Positions 45,625-54,575 of a stretch of DNA of 64,000 nt are shown piece after piece (within the stretch, counting starts at the first letter, position 1; each line of letters opens with the position of its first letter). The translations under genes were made by a program, and so were the position numbers. Below the pieces are notes generated by a model, which saw only the letters and a program-made list of their open reading frames with translations, did not search any database and had not been told where the DNA came from. Source of the stretch: Herbaspirillum sp. SJZ107 (GTDB lineage Bacteria > Pseudomonadota > Gammaproteobacteria > Burkholderiales > Burkholderiaceae_D); contig NZ_VFNH01000001.1 of assembly GCF_006715485.1 (NCBI RefSeq), positions 620,001 through 684,000 on the forward strand. Reading direction: 5' to 3'.

Positions 45625-46713
45625 TCAGTTCAGGTCCTTCATGTGGAAGTTGACTGAAAGAGAGCGCTCTACCGTACCATCTTTCTTCTTCGGTAGTGGT
45701 GACGATTTGTTAATACTGCGTTCCACGGCGTCGTCGAACTCTGGAATGCCGCTGCTCTTGACCTTCCTGACCGACACCACTTCACCGGTCGGCAACTGCT
45801 CGACCTTGAAGCTGACGGTCGGATTGCCCGGCACATCGGTGTTGCCCGCGTAGTTCGCATTGCTCTTGATCTTGGCGGCGATCGCGGCCTGGTAGCCGGC
45901 GTCGAGACGCGGCGCTGTCGACTTCTCGGCGCTGCCGGTGCTGCCCGGATTGCCGCTGCCGGTGATGCGTTTCGTCTCTGCGTCACGCGACAGCTTGGCG
46001 AGCTTGGCCAGCTGGTCGGCTTCGGCTTTCTCTTTCGCAGCCTTGTCCTTGGCAGCTTTTTCCTTGGCCAGTTTCTCGGCCTTTTCCTTGTCCGCTTTTT
46101 TCTTTTCCGCTTCTTCTTTCCTGGCCTGTTCCTGTTTCGCCAGCTGTTCCTTCTTCTCGGCGGCTTCGCGTTCCTTCTGTTCGGCCAGCTTGCGCTCTTT
46201 TTCCTCGCGCTGGCGCTCCTGCTTGTCGGCCAGGGCCTTGGCTTTCTTTTCGTCGGCGCGCTTCTGTTCGGCGAGCTCGCGTTCGCGTTCCAGACGGTCT
46301 TCTTCCTCCTGCGCCTGCTTGCGCTTCAGCTCTTCCTTGCGCTTCTTTTCGCGCTCGAGGGCGATATCCGGCGTCTTCGGCGCCGGCTTGGCGACCGGCT
46401 CCGGCTTGGCAACCGGCGGCGGTGGGGGCGGCTCGGCCGCGCGCGGCGTCGGTGCCGGCGGCGTCGGCTCGGGTTCCGGTTCGGGCTCGGGTTCAGGCGC
46501 GGGCGGCGGTGGCGGCGGGGCGGCCGACTGGACCTTCATGTCCCAGACTTCGGCTTCGACCTGGATCGGCGCAGTGGTCTGCCAGCTCACGCCGATGTAC
46601 AGGAAGGCCAGCAGGAGGGCGTGCACGCCCACCGCCAGGCTGATCGACGGCCAGCGTTTCGGTTCGGGCGGCACCCGGTAGGGCGAGCCGGCGGTGTCGT
46701 GCTTGGTCGTCAT
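45625..46713 (-). CDS. tolA: Tol-Pal energy-transducing protein TolA
   Basis: 362 residues. One N-terminal membrane helix (about 22-42), a Pro/Glu-rich stretch (about 68-115), a long Lys/Glu/Ala helical domain II (about 120-245) and a C-terminal TonB-like domain III (about 270-362; PTVSFKVEQLPTGEVVSVRKV). It spans the periplasm from TolQR to TolB/Pal. ATG 46713 overlaps the tolR stop by four bases. Confidence 0.95.
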   Translation of the reverse strand: MTTKHDTAGSPYRVPPEPKRWPSISLAVGVHALLLAFLYIGVSWQTTAPIQVEAEVWDMKVQSAAPPPPPPAPEPEPEPEPEPTPPAPTPRAAEPPPPPPVAKPEPVAKPAPKTPDIALEREKKRKEELKRKQAQEEEDRLERERELAEQKRADEKKAKALADKQERQREEKERKLAEQKEREAAEKKEQLAKQEQARKEEAEKKKADKEKAEKLAKEKAAKDKAAKEKAEADQLAKLAKLSRDAETKRITGSGNPGSTGSAEKSTAPRLDAGYQAAIAAKIKSNANYAGNTDVPGNPTVSFKVEQLPTGEVVSVRKVKSSGIPEFDDAVERSINKSSPLPKKKDGTVERSLSVNFHMKDLN

Positions 46714-47138
46714 TTTGTCGCAAGGCCGACGCGATTGATCCCCATCTTCTTGGCTTCCGAAATCAGCTGGATCACGTCGTCGTATTTACTGTCGCGGTCG
46801 CCCGAGATCAGCACCGGATAGTCGGGATGGTCTTCGTGGGTGGCGCGCAGGCGCTCGATCAGCGCGGTGCGGTCGGCCACGTCTTCCAGGCCTTGCGGGG
46901 TCTTCCCGACGATGCCGATCGACAGCACGCCCTTTTCCTTGACGGCGATCTGGATGTAGTCGCTCGGCGGCTGGGTGGTGCGCTCGGCGCTCGGCAGGTT
47001 GATTTCGCTCGGATTCTGGGACGGCGGCACCGCCATGAAGATGATGAGCAGCACCAGCATCACGTCGATGTAGGGCACGACGTTGATTTCCGATTTGAGC
47101 TTGCGGCGGCTGCTCCGCAAGTTGCTGTTGAAGGCCAT
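46710..47138 (-). CDS. tolR: Tol-Pal proton-channel subunit TolR
   Basis: 142 residues, ExbD/TolR family. A single membrane helix (about 19-39) holds the proton-carrying Asp in VVPYIDVMLVLLIIFM. The periplasmic domain ends with the usual KMGINRVGLATK region. It works with TolQ to energise TolA. Confidence 0.97.
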   Translation of the reverse strand: MAFNSNLRSSRRKLKSEINVVPYIDVMLVLLIIFMAVPPSQNPSEINLPSAERTTQPPSDYIQIAVKEKGVLSIGIVGKTPQGLEDVADRTALIERLRATHEDHPDYPVLISGDRDSKYDDVIQLISEAKKMGINRVGLATK

Positions 47139-47158
47139 GTGAGTCCTCGACGCGGCGA

Positions 47159-47842
47159 TCAGCGCGACTGGCGCTGCAGGATGTTCGAGAATTCCTCGAC
47201 GAAGCTTTCGAAGCGGATCGCGAGGCGGTCGATGTCGTGGGTGAAGCGGTTGTACGCGACCACGGCCGGGATCGCGGCGAACAGGCCGATGGCGGTGGCG
47301 ATCAGCGCTTCGGCAATGCCGGGGGCGACCGTTGCCAGCGTCGCCTGCTGCACGCTGGCCAGGCCGCGGAAGGCGTTCATGATGCCCCAGACCGTGCCCA
47401 GCAGGCCGATGTAGGGAGAGACCGAACCGACCGAGGCCAGGAAGTTCAGGTGGGTGTCGAGCGAATCGAGTTCGCGGTGGAAGGCGGCGCGCATTGCGCG
47501 GCGGGCGCCGTCCAGCACGGCATTGACGTCGAGCGAGTCGCGCGCGGCCTGCTTGCCCTTGATGAATTCGCCCATGCCGGCTTCGAAGATGCGCGCCAGC
47601 GGGCCGCTCTGGTCGCGCTGGCTGCTGGCGCTCTGGTGCAGGGTATGCAAATTGCCGCCGGCCCAGAAGCTGCGCTCGAACTGCTCGGTCTGGCGACGCG
47701 CGGCGCGCAGTGCGAATACCTTGCGGAAGATGTAGGTCCAGCTGAACAGCGACACGGCAAACAGCAGGGCCATGATCAGCTTGACGAGGATGTGGGCGTG
47801 GCTGATCAGGTCAACGAAGGAAAGGTCGGGGACTGCGTTCAT
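47159..47842 (-). CDS. tolQ: Tol-Pal proton-channel subunit TolQ
   Basis: 227 residues, MotA/TolQ/ExbB family. Three membrane helices (about 16-38, 133-155 and 168-190), with the conserved GTVWGIMNAF and ALIATAIGLFAAIPAVVAYN regions. The pentamer encloses the TolR dimer and converts proton flow into TolA movement. Confidence 0.97.
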   Translation of the reverse strand: MNAVPDLSFVDLISHAHILVKLIMALLFAVSLFSWTYIFRKVFALRAARRQTEQFERSFWAGGNLHTLHQSASSQRDQSGPLARIFEAGMGEFIKGKQAARDSLDVNAVLDGARRAMRAAFHRELDSLDTHLNFLASVGSVSPYIGLLGTVWGIMNAFRGLASVQQATLATVAPGIAEALIATAIGLFAAIPAVVAYNRFTHDIDRLAIRFESFVEEFSNILQRQSR

Positions 47843-47875
47843 CGGTGTGCGGTCTCTTTATGCAAAAGGAATTGT

Positions 47876-48292
47876 TCAGGCGGCCCGCATTTTATCAGCG
47901 GCGATGTCAGGAATGGAACGGGGACGCAGCGTGGCGGCGTCGACGCAGCCGACTTTTACGTTGGCGCTGGCCAGCAGGGTGTCGCCGCGCCAGGCTTGCT
48001 GGGCAAACTGGACCGAGGCACGGCCGAGTTTTTCGATGCTCAAGCGCAGGGTCAATTCGTCGTCCAGGCGCGCCGCACCGAGATACTCGACACTGGCGCT
48101 GCGCACGACGAAGGCAGCCCCTTCGGTGCTGAGCAGATCTTGCTGGTGAATGCCGAGCGAACGCAGCCATTCGGTGCGCGCCCGTTCGAAGAACTTCAGG
48201 TAGTTGGCGTAATAAACGATCCCGCCGGCATCGGTGTCTTCGTAATAGACCCTTACCGTCCAGGTAAAAACTGAAGGCATTTCAGCTGCCAT
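47876..48292 (-). CDS. ybgC: Tol-Pal-associated acyl-CoA thioesterase YbgC
   Basis: 138 residues of 4-hydroxybenzoyl-CoA-thioesterase (hotdog) fold. The active-site motif YEDTDAGGIVYYANY has catalytic Asp21. It is the first gene of the ybgC-tolQRAB-pal-cpoB operon, 33 bases upstream of tolQ. In other bacteria it acts on acyl-CoA or acyl-ACP and may link phospholipid metabolism to the Tol system. Confidence 0.94.
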   Translation of the reverse strand: MAAEMPSVFTWTVRVYYEDTDAGGIVYYANYLKFFERARTEWLRSLGIHQQDLLSTEGAAFVVRSASVEYLGAARLDDELTLRLSIEKLGRASVQFAQQAWRGDTLLASANVKVGCVDAATLRPRSIPDIAADKMRAA

Positions 48293-48569
48293 AAATAAAA
48301 ATGGGAAACATTTTACGCCATGTGGTTATCTATATGTACTCTAGGGTACATAGCTATCAGCGTGAAATGTGCGTAGTAAACTTGACATCTGGATGTCAAG
48401 CCAACAACTGTAACACTTTCTCACAACACGCGCCGCCGCAGAAACAAACCCGCAATTCGCGGTCAGAGTACATTCAACATCAATATTCTGACAAAAACAT
48501 CTCAGGGGCGTCGCCGCGCAGCGCGAGCCTGATGCGCACTGCAGAGGCTGACCATAAAAAGGGTTCTGA
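48293..48569. other. Intergenic region between ybgC and the ydfG-like gene
   Basis: About 280 bases without a gene. It is less GC-rich than the coding sequence and should contain the tol operon promoter reading left. I did not find a box convincing enough to mark. Confidence 0.4.
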
Positions 48570-48615
48570 CCCCGAATTTGTCCGTGAACGTGCTCCGATC
48601 CCGAATTCGGGGATC
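48570..48615. repeat. Nested palindromic element at the ydfG-like 3' end
   Basis: CCCCGAATT (48570-48578) pairs with AATTCGGGG (48604-48612), and within it GATCCCGAATTCGGGGATC (48597-48615) forms a second near-palindrome that overlaps the stop codon of the dehydrogenase gene. A GGGTTCTGACCCC motif abuts its left end, with TTTTT beyond on the minus strand. It may end transcription of that gene and resembles short GGGTCTGACCCC repeats scattered in Burkholderiales genomes. Confidence 0.45.
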
Positions 48616-49360
48616 AGCTGCGCTTGACGTTGAACGGCGCGAAGCCCTGGCAGGTCGGCATCATTTCGATGGAATTGATGTTGACGTGCGGCGGCAGGGT
48701 GGCGATCCAGTAGGCGGTCGCGGCGATGTCGTCGGCGGTCAGCGGCTGGGTGCCTTCGTAGACCTTGGCGGCGGCCGCATCGTCGCCCTTCAGGCGCACG
48801 TTCGAGAATTCGGTGCCGCCGCACAGGCCCGGCGCGATGTTGGTGGCGCGCACGCCGGTGCCGACCAGGTCGGCGCGCAGGTTCAGCGTGAACTGCTCGA
48901 CGAAGGCCTTGGTGGCGCCATACACGTTGCCGCCCGGGTAAGGGTAGTGGCCGGCGACCGAGCCCAGGTTGATCACCAGGCCGCTGCCGCGCTCGACCAT
49001 CGACGGCAGCAGCGCGTGGGTCATGGTCACCAGGCCCTTGACGTTGGTGTCGATCATGGTCTCCCAGTCGGCCAGCGGCACTTCGTGCGCCGGCTTGGTG
49101 TTCAGGGCCAGGCCGGCATTGTTGATCAGCACGTCGATCTGGCGCCAGGATTGCGGCAGCATCGACAGCGCTTCCTCGATCGACGCCTTGTCGGTCACAT
49201 CCATCTCGACCGGCAGCGCCGATTCGCCCAGTTCGGCGGCAAGCGCTTCCAGGCGCGCCTTGCGCCGTGCCGCCAATACCACCTGGTGGCCGTTCTTGAC
49301 GAAGGTGCGCGCCATCGCGGCGCCGAAGCCGGCCGATGCGCCGGTGATGAAAACGATCAT
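48614..49360 (-). CDS. ydfG: Short-chain dehydrogenase, YdfG-like NADP-dependent 3-hydroxy acid dehydrogenase
   Basis: 248 residues, the same length as E. coli YdfG and closely similar along the whole chain (for example DWETMIDTN, GGNVYGATKAFV, GGTEFSNVR). TGASAGFG at 6-13 binds NADP; Ser134, Tyr147 and Lys151 are catalytic. YdfG oxidises L-allo-threonine and L-serine and reduces malonic semialdehyde. ATG 49360 matches the family start; the longer frame is non-coding. Confidence 0.92.
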   Translation of the reverse strand: MIVFITGASAGFGAAMARTFVKNGHQVVLAARRKARLEALAAELGESALPVEMDVTDKASIEEALSMLPQSWRQIDVLINNAGLALNTKPAHEVPLADWETMIDTNVKGLVTMTHALLPSMVERGSGLVINLGSVAGHYPYPGGNVYGATKAFVEQFTLNLRADLVGTGVRATNIAPGLCGGTEFSNVRLKGDDAAAAKVYEGTQPLTADDIAATAYWIATLPPHVNINSIEMMPTCQGFAPFNVKRS

Positions 49361-49459
49361 GGTTGGAGTCCCGGGTGGGTAAGCGGTGAATGGATAATCA
49401 TCGGATTGTAGCCGAAATGGCCATGCAAATGAGTCTTGCCAGGCCGTCATGACCGTTCC

Positions 49460-49489
49460 TTGCTTCCCAACCGTCACATCACTTACAAT
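49460..49489 (+). promoter_or_regulatory. Putative promoter of the riboswitch-glyA transcript
   Basis: TTGCTT (49460-49465), an 18-base spacer and TACAAT (49484-49489). A start about seven bases further would place the 5' end just ahead of the riboswitch aptamer. The -35 is weak (three of six). Confidence 0.45.
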
Positions 49490-49505
49490 CGGCAGCTCTG
49501 TCACT

Positions 49506-49597
49506 TCTCACGTAACTGGCGAAAACCGTGCGATCGCGCGGCGAAGGTGGGCGTCCACCGGGGAACGTGAGATGCCGTCTTGCCGTTCGCCTGGGCA
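49506..49597 (+). promoter_or_regulatory. ZTP (pfl) riboswitch upstream of glyA
   Basis: All main elements of the ZTP aptamer are seen. P1 pairs TCTCACGT (49506-49513) with ACGTGAGA (49565-49572). The ACTGGCGA segment follows P1's 5' strand. Two small hairpins are enclosed (CCGTGC/GCGCGG about 49526-49541 and GGTGG/CCACC 49546-49559), then CCGGGGAAC. The 3' part has the conserved CGCCTGGGCA (49588-49597), and GGCGAA (49518-49523) can pair with TTCGCC (49586-49591) as the required pseudoknot. ZTP senses 10-formyl-THF shortage; glyA is a known regulon member. The expression platform in the 110 bases before glyA was not resolved. Confidence 0.88.
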
Positions 49598-49708
49598 GCC
49601 ATCAATGGTCGCACCGACTGTCCGTCGCGTGTCCGCTGTCCGTTCGCGGCCTCTGCCTCGATCGGGCGCGCCCATTGCCTGGACCTCTTATCGATTGGAG
49701 TTTTTTTC

Positions 49709-50956
49709 ATGTTTGCAAAAGATCACACGCTCGCCAAGGTTGACCCGGATCTGTGGAATGCCATCCAGAATGAAAATCGCCGCCAGCAAGACCACATCGA
49801 GCTGATCGCTTCCGAGAATTACACTTCCCCGGCCGTGATGCAGGCACAGGGCTCCCAGCTGACCAACAAGTACGCCGAAGGCTACCCGGGCAAGCGCTAC
49901 TACGGCGGCTGCGAATACGTCGACGTCGTCGAGCAGCTGGCGATCGACCGGCTGAAGGAACTGTTCGGCGCCGAAGCCGCCAACGTCCAGCCGAATTCGG
50001 GCTCGCAGGCCAACCAGGGCGTATTCTTCGCCATGCTGAAGCCGGGCGACACCATCATGGGCATGTCGCTGGCCGAAGGCGGCCACCTGACCCACGGCAT
50101 GGCGCTGAACATGTCGGGCAAATGGTTCAACGTCATCTCCTACGGCCTGACCGAGCAGGAAGACATCGACTACGAAGGCATGGAGCGCCTGGCGCGCGAG
50201 CACAAGCCGAAGATGATCATCGCCGGCGCCTCGGCTTTCGCGCTGCGCATCGACTTCGAGCGCTTCGCCCGCATCGCCAAGGAAGTCGGCGCCTACTTCA
50301 TGGTCGACATGGCCCACTACGCCGGCCTGATCGCCGCCGGCGAGTACCCGAACCCGGTGCCGTACGCCGACTTCGTGACCTCGACCACCCACAAGTCCCT
50401 GCGCGGTCCGCGCGGCGGCGTCATCCTGATGAAGGCCGAGCACGAAAAGGCCATCAACTCGGCGATCTTCCCGGGCATCCAGGGCGGTCCGCTGGTGCAC
50501 GTGATCGCCGGTAAAGCGGTCGCCTTCAAGGAAGCGCTGTCGCCGGAATTCAAGGCCTACCAGCAGCAGGTGGTCAAGAACGCCAAGGTCCTGGCCGACA
50601 CCCTGACCGAGCGCGGCCTGCGCATCGTCTCGGGCCGTACCGAATCGCACGTGATGCTGGTCGACCTGCGCGCGAAAGGCCTCACCGGCAAGGAAGCGGA
50701 AGCCATCCTGGGCCAGGCCCACATGACCTGCAACAAGAACGGCATCCCGAACGACCCGCAGAAGCCGTTCGTCACCTCGGGCATCCGCCTGGGCAGCCCG
50801 GCCTTCACCACCCGCGGCTTCAAGGAAGAAGACGCGGCCAAGGTCGGCCACCTGATCGCCGACGTGCTGGACAACCCGCACGACGCCGCGACCATCGAGC
50901 GCGTGAAAGCCGAAGTCAAGCAGCTGACCGACAAGTACCCGGTCTACGAAGCCTAA
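49709..50956 (+). CDS. glyA: Serine hydroxymethyltransferase
   Basis: PLP enzyme that converts serine and tetrahydrofolate to glycine and 5,10-methylene-THF, the main source of one-carbon units. 415 residues, normal length. The PLP-lysine motif [14 protein letters not shown] and the N-terminal [15 protein letters not shown] signature are present. ATG 49709 has GGAG upstream; a longer frame lies in the riboswitch leader. Controlled by the ZTP riboswitch at 49506-49597, so expression should rise when folate one-carbon units are short. Confidence 0.98.
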   Translation: MFAKDHTLAKVDPDLWNAIQNENRRQQDHIELIASENYTSPAVMQAQGSQLTNKYAEGYPGKRYYGGCEYVDVVEQLAIDRLKELFGAEAANVQPNSGSQANQGVFFAMLKPGDTIMGMSLAEGGHLTHGMALNMSGKWFNVISYGLTEQEDIDYEGMERLAREHKPKMIIAGASAFALRIDFERFARIAKEVGAYFMVDMAHYAGLIAAGEYPNPVPYADFVTSTTHKSLRGPRGGVILMKAEHEKAINSAIFPGIQGGPLVHVIAGKAVAFKEALSPEFKAYQQQVVKNAKVLADTLTERGLRIVSGRTESHVMLVDLRAKGLTGKEAEAILGQAHMTCNKNGIPNDPQKPFVTSGIRLGSPAFTTRGFKEEDAAKVGHLIADVLDNPHDAATIERVKAEVKQLTDKYPVYEA

Positions 50957-51023
50957 GCTTCGCGTTCCACAGGCGCCTTCGGGCGCCGTTTTTACAGCAG
51001 TATCCAGTCAAGTTGCGGCGCCC

Positions 51024-51482
51024 ATGAAATGTCCGTTCTGTCAGCATGAAGACACCCAGGTCCTCGATACCCGCGTATCCGAGGTGGGCGATGCCATCCG
51101 GCGCCGGCGCCGCTGCGCCCAATGCGACAAGCGGTTCACGACCTACGAACGCATCGAACTGTCGATGCCGATCATCGTCAAGAAGGACGGCAGCCGCACC
51201 GAGTACGAGTCGGACAAGCTGCGCGGCAGCCTGCGCCTGGCCTTGCGCAAGCGCCCGGTCTCGGCCGAGGCGATCGACGCCGCCTGCGCCTCGATCGAAG
51301 AAAAACTGCTGACCAGCGGCCGCCGCGAAGTCGATACCGGCCACGTCGGCGAGCTGGTGATGCAGGAACTCAAGCGCCTCGACAAGATCGCCTACATCCG
51401 CTTTGCCTCGGTCTACAAGAACTTCGAAGACCTGGCCGAGTTCCAGGAAGCGATCGCCGAAGTCGGCCAGCCCAAGAAGTAG
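51024..51482 (+). CDS. nrdR: Transcriptional repressor NrdR
   Basis: 152 residues. A zinc ribbon (C3, C6, C31, C34) is followed by an ATP-cone (about 46-136). NrdR represses ribonucleotide reductase genes when bound to ATP/dATP by binding paired NrdR boxes. It follows glyA by 67 bases on the same strand, a linkage common in betaproteobacteria. Confidence 0.97.
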   Translation: MKCPFCQHEDTQVLDTRVSEVGDAIRRRRRCAQCDKRFTTYERIELSMPIIVKKDGSRTEYESDKLRGSLRLALRKRPVSAEAIDAACASIEEKLLTSGRREVDTGHVGELVMQELKRLDKIAYIRFASVYKNFEDLAEFQEAIAEVGQPKK

Positions 51483-51725
51483 CGCCCGCTCGTCAACGCC
51501 CGATGGCGGCGTTGCAGCCTCTCGCCGCTCATTGGCCAACCCGGCGTACTGTCTTCGAGGCTGCGCCTTGCCCTGGGGCGTTTGCGAGCCCCGCTGGCCG
51601 CTGGCACGCCCGCTGACCTTTCTCCCTTCTTTTTAGTTCCGTCCGTACGGTTGAGGCGCCCCACCGCCGGCCCGGGCTCGACTGTATATCGTCGCATCTC
51701 CTGTTCGTGAACGTGGAGGTGATCG

Positions 51726-52280
51726 ATGCATGCCGCTGTCCGTGCAAGCCGGGCCGAGGCCGGCTTTACGCTGGCCGAAGTGCTGGTGGCCCTGTTCGTC
51801 GTCGCGCTCGGCATTGCCGGGGCGGCCGGCGTGCAGGCCATGGCGCTGCGCAGCAGCCGCGCGGCGGCGCGCATGGCAGACGGTGTCCAGCTGGCCGCCG
51901 CGCTGGCCGAGCGCATGCGCGCCAACCCGGCGGCGCTGGCGCTGGCGGACGCCGATAATCCCTACCTCCAGCTCGACTACGCCACCGATGCCGGGGCGCC
52001 ACCGTCCGGCCCTGCCTGCTATGGCGCCAGCGCCTGCGATACCGGCGAGCTGGCCCGCTTCGACCTGGCCGAGGCAGCGCGCGAGCTGGCGGTGCGCTTT
52101 GCCGGCGCACGCATCCTGGCTTGCCGCGACGCTTCGGCGCCGGGCGCGTCGGGGGAGCCGTCGTGGTCCTGCAGCGGCGAGGCCGGCGCGCCGCTCGTGA
52201 TCAAGCTCGGATGGCGCGAGGCGGACGACACGGCGGCATTGCCGCGGGTTGTGCTGGCGGTCGCGGGAGGCGATGCGTGA
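51726..52280 (+). CDS. pilV: Type IV pilus minor pilin PilV
   Basis: 184 residues. A 13-residue leader is cut before Phe14 in EAGFTLAEVLVAL, with the conserved Glu at +5, followed by the hydrophobic pilin helix. The Cys-containing globular domain (CYGASACDTG) follows. First gene of a five-gene minor-pilin operon. About 240 bases separate it from nrdR; nothing recognisable there. Confidence 0.9.
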   Translation: MHAAVRASRAEAGFTLAEVLVALFVVALGIAGAAGVQAMALRSSRAAARMADGVQLAAALAERMRANPAALALADADNPYLQLDYATDAGAPPSGPACYGASACDTGELARFDLAEAARELAVRFAGARILACRDASAPGASGEPSWSCSGEAGAPLVIKLGWREADDTAALPRVVLAVAGGDA

Positions 52281-53236
52281 GCGCGCGGCGCCTGCGGACC
52301 ATCGCGCCTGTGCGGCGCTCCCGCATCCACGAGTGCGGCCTGACGCTGGCCGAGATGCTGGTCGCGCTGACGGTGAGCCTGGCCGTGGTGCTGGGCGCCG
52401 GCCGCCTGCTCGCGCTGGCGGGCGAGGCTTACGCGGCGCAGACCGAAGCGTCCGCCATCGACGACGGCGGACGCTATGCGCTCGAGCTGATTGCGCGGGC
52501 GGTGCGCCAAGCGGCCTGGTTTGATCCGGCGCAGGCGGGCGGCGATCCCGCCGTGCTGCCGGCGCACCTGGCCGGGCTCGACGCCTGCTCGCTGGCCAAG
52601 ACCACGTTCGGCATCGACACGCCCCAGCCCGATGCCGGGAATGGCAGCGACGTGCTGGCGGTGCGCTTTCCCGGCGCCGGGGCCGCCCCCGGCGGCGACG
52701 GCAGCGTGCTCGATTGCGCGGGTTTCGCCCATCCGGAAGGCGAGGAGGGCTGGAGCATTTTCTACGTGGCCAGGAATGCCGACGGCGAGGCCGAGCTGCG
52801 CTGCAAATACCGCGGCACGTCCAATTGGGGCGCCGATGCGCTCGTCAGCGGCGTCGACGGTTTCCAGGTGCTGTACGGCGTCGATACCGACGAGCCGCGC
52901 GACCATGTCGCCAACCGCTACCTGAATGCCGCCGCCATCGCCGGCCTCGACGCCGCGCTCGGCCTGGGTGCCGACGTTGAAGCGCTGCACCGGCAGACTT
53001 ACTGGAAGCGCGTGGTCAGCGTGCGCATCGGCCTGTTGCTGCACGGCGCGCGGCCGACGCGGCGCGAGGGCGGGGCGCTCGGCTACGCACTGCTGGGCTC
53101 GGGGTATGCGCCGTCCGGCGCGGTGGACGCGGATCCCGGCAGTGTGCTGCACGAAGCCGATATGCCGGCCATGCTGCGTGCGCGCGAGCGGCGGCTGTTC
53201 ACTGCGACCGTGGTAGTGCCGGCGGCGATGCCATGA
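52277..53236 (+). CDS. pilW: Type IV pilus minor pilin PilW
   Basis: 319 residues from GTG 52277, which overlaps the pilV stop (GTGA). The prepilin site is G21|L22 in ECGLTLAEMLVAL with Glu at +5. The long globular domain and the C-terminal ARERRLFTATVVVPAAMP are typical of PilW. A longer open frame to 52121 lies inside pilV and is not used. Confidence 0.88.
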   Translation: MSARRLRTIAPVRRSRIHECGLTLAEMLVALTVSLAVVLGAGRLLALAGEAYAAQTEASAIDDGGRYALELIARAVRQAAWFDPAQAGGDPAVLPAHLAGLDACSLAKTTFGIDTPQPDAGNGSDVLAVRFPGAGAAPGGDGSVLDCAGFAHPEGEEGWSIFYVARNADGEAELRCKYRGTSNWGADALVSGVDGFQVLYGVDTDEPRDHVANRYLNAAAIAGLDAALGLGADVEALHRQTYWKRVVSVRIGLLLHGARPTRREGGALGYALLGSGYAPSGAVDADPGSVLHEADMPAMLRARERRLFTATVVVPAAMP

Positions 53237-54078
53237 AGCGCGTTCGTTCCTCCCCTTGTTGTTGCCGGAGGCAGCCCCGGCCACGCCTGCAGGGGCACGC
53301 ACGGCTTGATGGGGATCGGCGCCGTCATCCGCGAATGTACCCACGCGAGCACGGCCTGGCCCTGGTCTGCGCGCTGGTCCTGATGCTGGGTGCGCTGATC
53401 CTCGGCGCCTCCATTGCGCGCACCGCCTTCGGCTCGATGGCGGCGGCGCGGACGGAGCGCGAGCGCATGGTCGCGCGTGCGGCGGCCGGGATGGCGCTGG
53501 CCGACGCCGAGGCCGATATCGGCGGCGCCGCCTCGCCGTCCCCGGCCCGCGCCGCCTGGTTCGCTGGCGGCAGCGGCGGGTTCGCCGATGGCTGCGGCAC
53601 CGGCAGCCAGGATCTCGGCTTGTGCCTGCCGGCGGCATCGCCCTTGCCACCGGCGTGGCAGGCCGTCGACCTCGCCGCTGACGACGGTACGCCGGTGGTG
53701 CCGTATGGGCGCTACACCGGTGCCGTGCTGGCGACCGGCGGCGGCGTCCTGCCGGCGCGGCTGCCCGGTTACCTGATCGAAAAGCTCGCACCGGCCGGGC
53801 CTGCGCCGCCACCGCTGCATCACCTGTACCGGATTACCGCCATCGGCTTCGGCACCCGCGCCACGACCCAGGTCGTGCTGCAGGCGATCGTGCGCAGGCC
53901 GGCGGCCGCTGCGCCACCCGGCAATGGCCAAAGCGGGCAAGGCGGCCAGGCACAGCCAGCCGCCCCCACCGATCCGCCCGCGCCGGGTACGCCGGCTGGC
54001 ACCGGTCCGCCCACCGGCCGCATCAGCTGGCGCGAGATCCCCAACTGGCCCGAGCTGCACGCGCGGGCCCTGCATTGA
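53233..54078 (+). CDS. pilX: Type IV pilus assembly protein PilX
   Basis: 281 residues. The hydrophobic N-terminal segment is EHGLALVCALVLMLGALILG, with the PilX-type GLALV start that lacks the Glu at +5. ATG 53233 overlaps the pilW stop; ATG 53335, nearer the pilin helix, is an alternative and would remove an odd Cys/Arg-rich leader. The C-terminus has an unusual Pro/Gly/Gln-rich tail (about 225-265). The pilY1 gene that usually follows is missing; pilE comes directly after. Confidence 0.82.
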   Translation: MKRVRSSPCCCRRQPRPRLQGHARLDGDRRRHPRMYPREHGLALVCALVLMLGALILGASIARTAFGSMAAARTERERMVARAAAGMALADAEADIGGAASPSPARAAWFAGGSGGFADGCGTGSQDLGLCLPAASPLPPAWQAVDLAADDGTPVVPYGRYTGAVLATGGGVLPARLPGYLIEKLAPAGPAPPPLHHLYRITAIGFGTRATTQVVLQAIVRRPAAAAPPGNGQSGQGGQAQPAAPTDPPAPGTPAGTGPPTGRISWREIPNWPELHARALH

Positions 54079-54098
54079 ATCCAGATCGAGGAGACGGA

Positions 54099-54575
54099 AT
54101 GAACAGGCGACACGGCTTTACCCTGGTCGAAATGCTGATCGTGCTGGCGATCATGGCGATCCTCACATCGATCGCGTGGCCCAGCTATGCCGGCTATATC
54201 GTGCGCACCCGGCGCACCGAAGGCCAGGTGGCGCTGATCGAGGCGATGCAGCGCCAGGAGCGCTATTTTTTGCGGCACAACACTTATATTCCGTTCTCGG
54301 CGGCGTCCGAGGACGATGCCGATGCCGCCGCCTTTCCATGGTGGTCGGGCGACCGGGCGGCGCTCAGCGCCTATGAGCTGGACGCCTATGCCTGTCCCGG
54401 CCGCGCGTTGACCGACTGCATCGAGATCCGTGCCCGGCCCGGCACGCCCCGGGTCGACGTGCGCTTCCGCGATCCGGACTGCGGCGCGCTGACGCTGGAC
54501 AGCCTGGGCAACCACAGTGCGCAGGGCACGGCGGACGGGCAGGGCGCCGGTGCGACCGGGCGCTGCTGGCCATGA
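54099..54575 (+). CDS. pilE: Type IV pilin-like protein PilE
   Basis: 158 residues. Short leader MNRRHG cut before Phe7, Glu11 at +5 (GFTLVEMLIVLAIMAIL), then GYIVRTRRTEGQVALIEAMQ, characteristic of PilE-type minor pilins; two Cys pairs (YACPG, TDC and DCG, RCWP) may form disulfides. Start ATG 54099 has GAGGAGACGGA upstream; an in-frame ATG at 54075 overlaps pilX. Confidence 0.9.
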   Translation: MNRRHGFTLVEMLIVLAIMAILTSIAWPSYAGYIVRTRRTEGQVALIEAMQRQERYFLRHNTYIPFSAASEDDADAAAFPWWSGDRAALSAYELDAYACPGRALTDCIEIRARPGTPRVDVRFRDPDCGALTLDSLGNHSAQGTADGQGAGATGRCWP

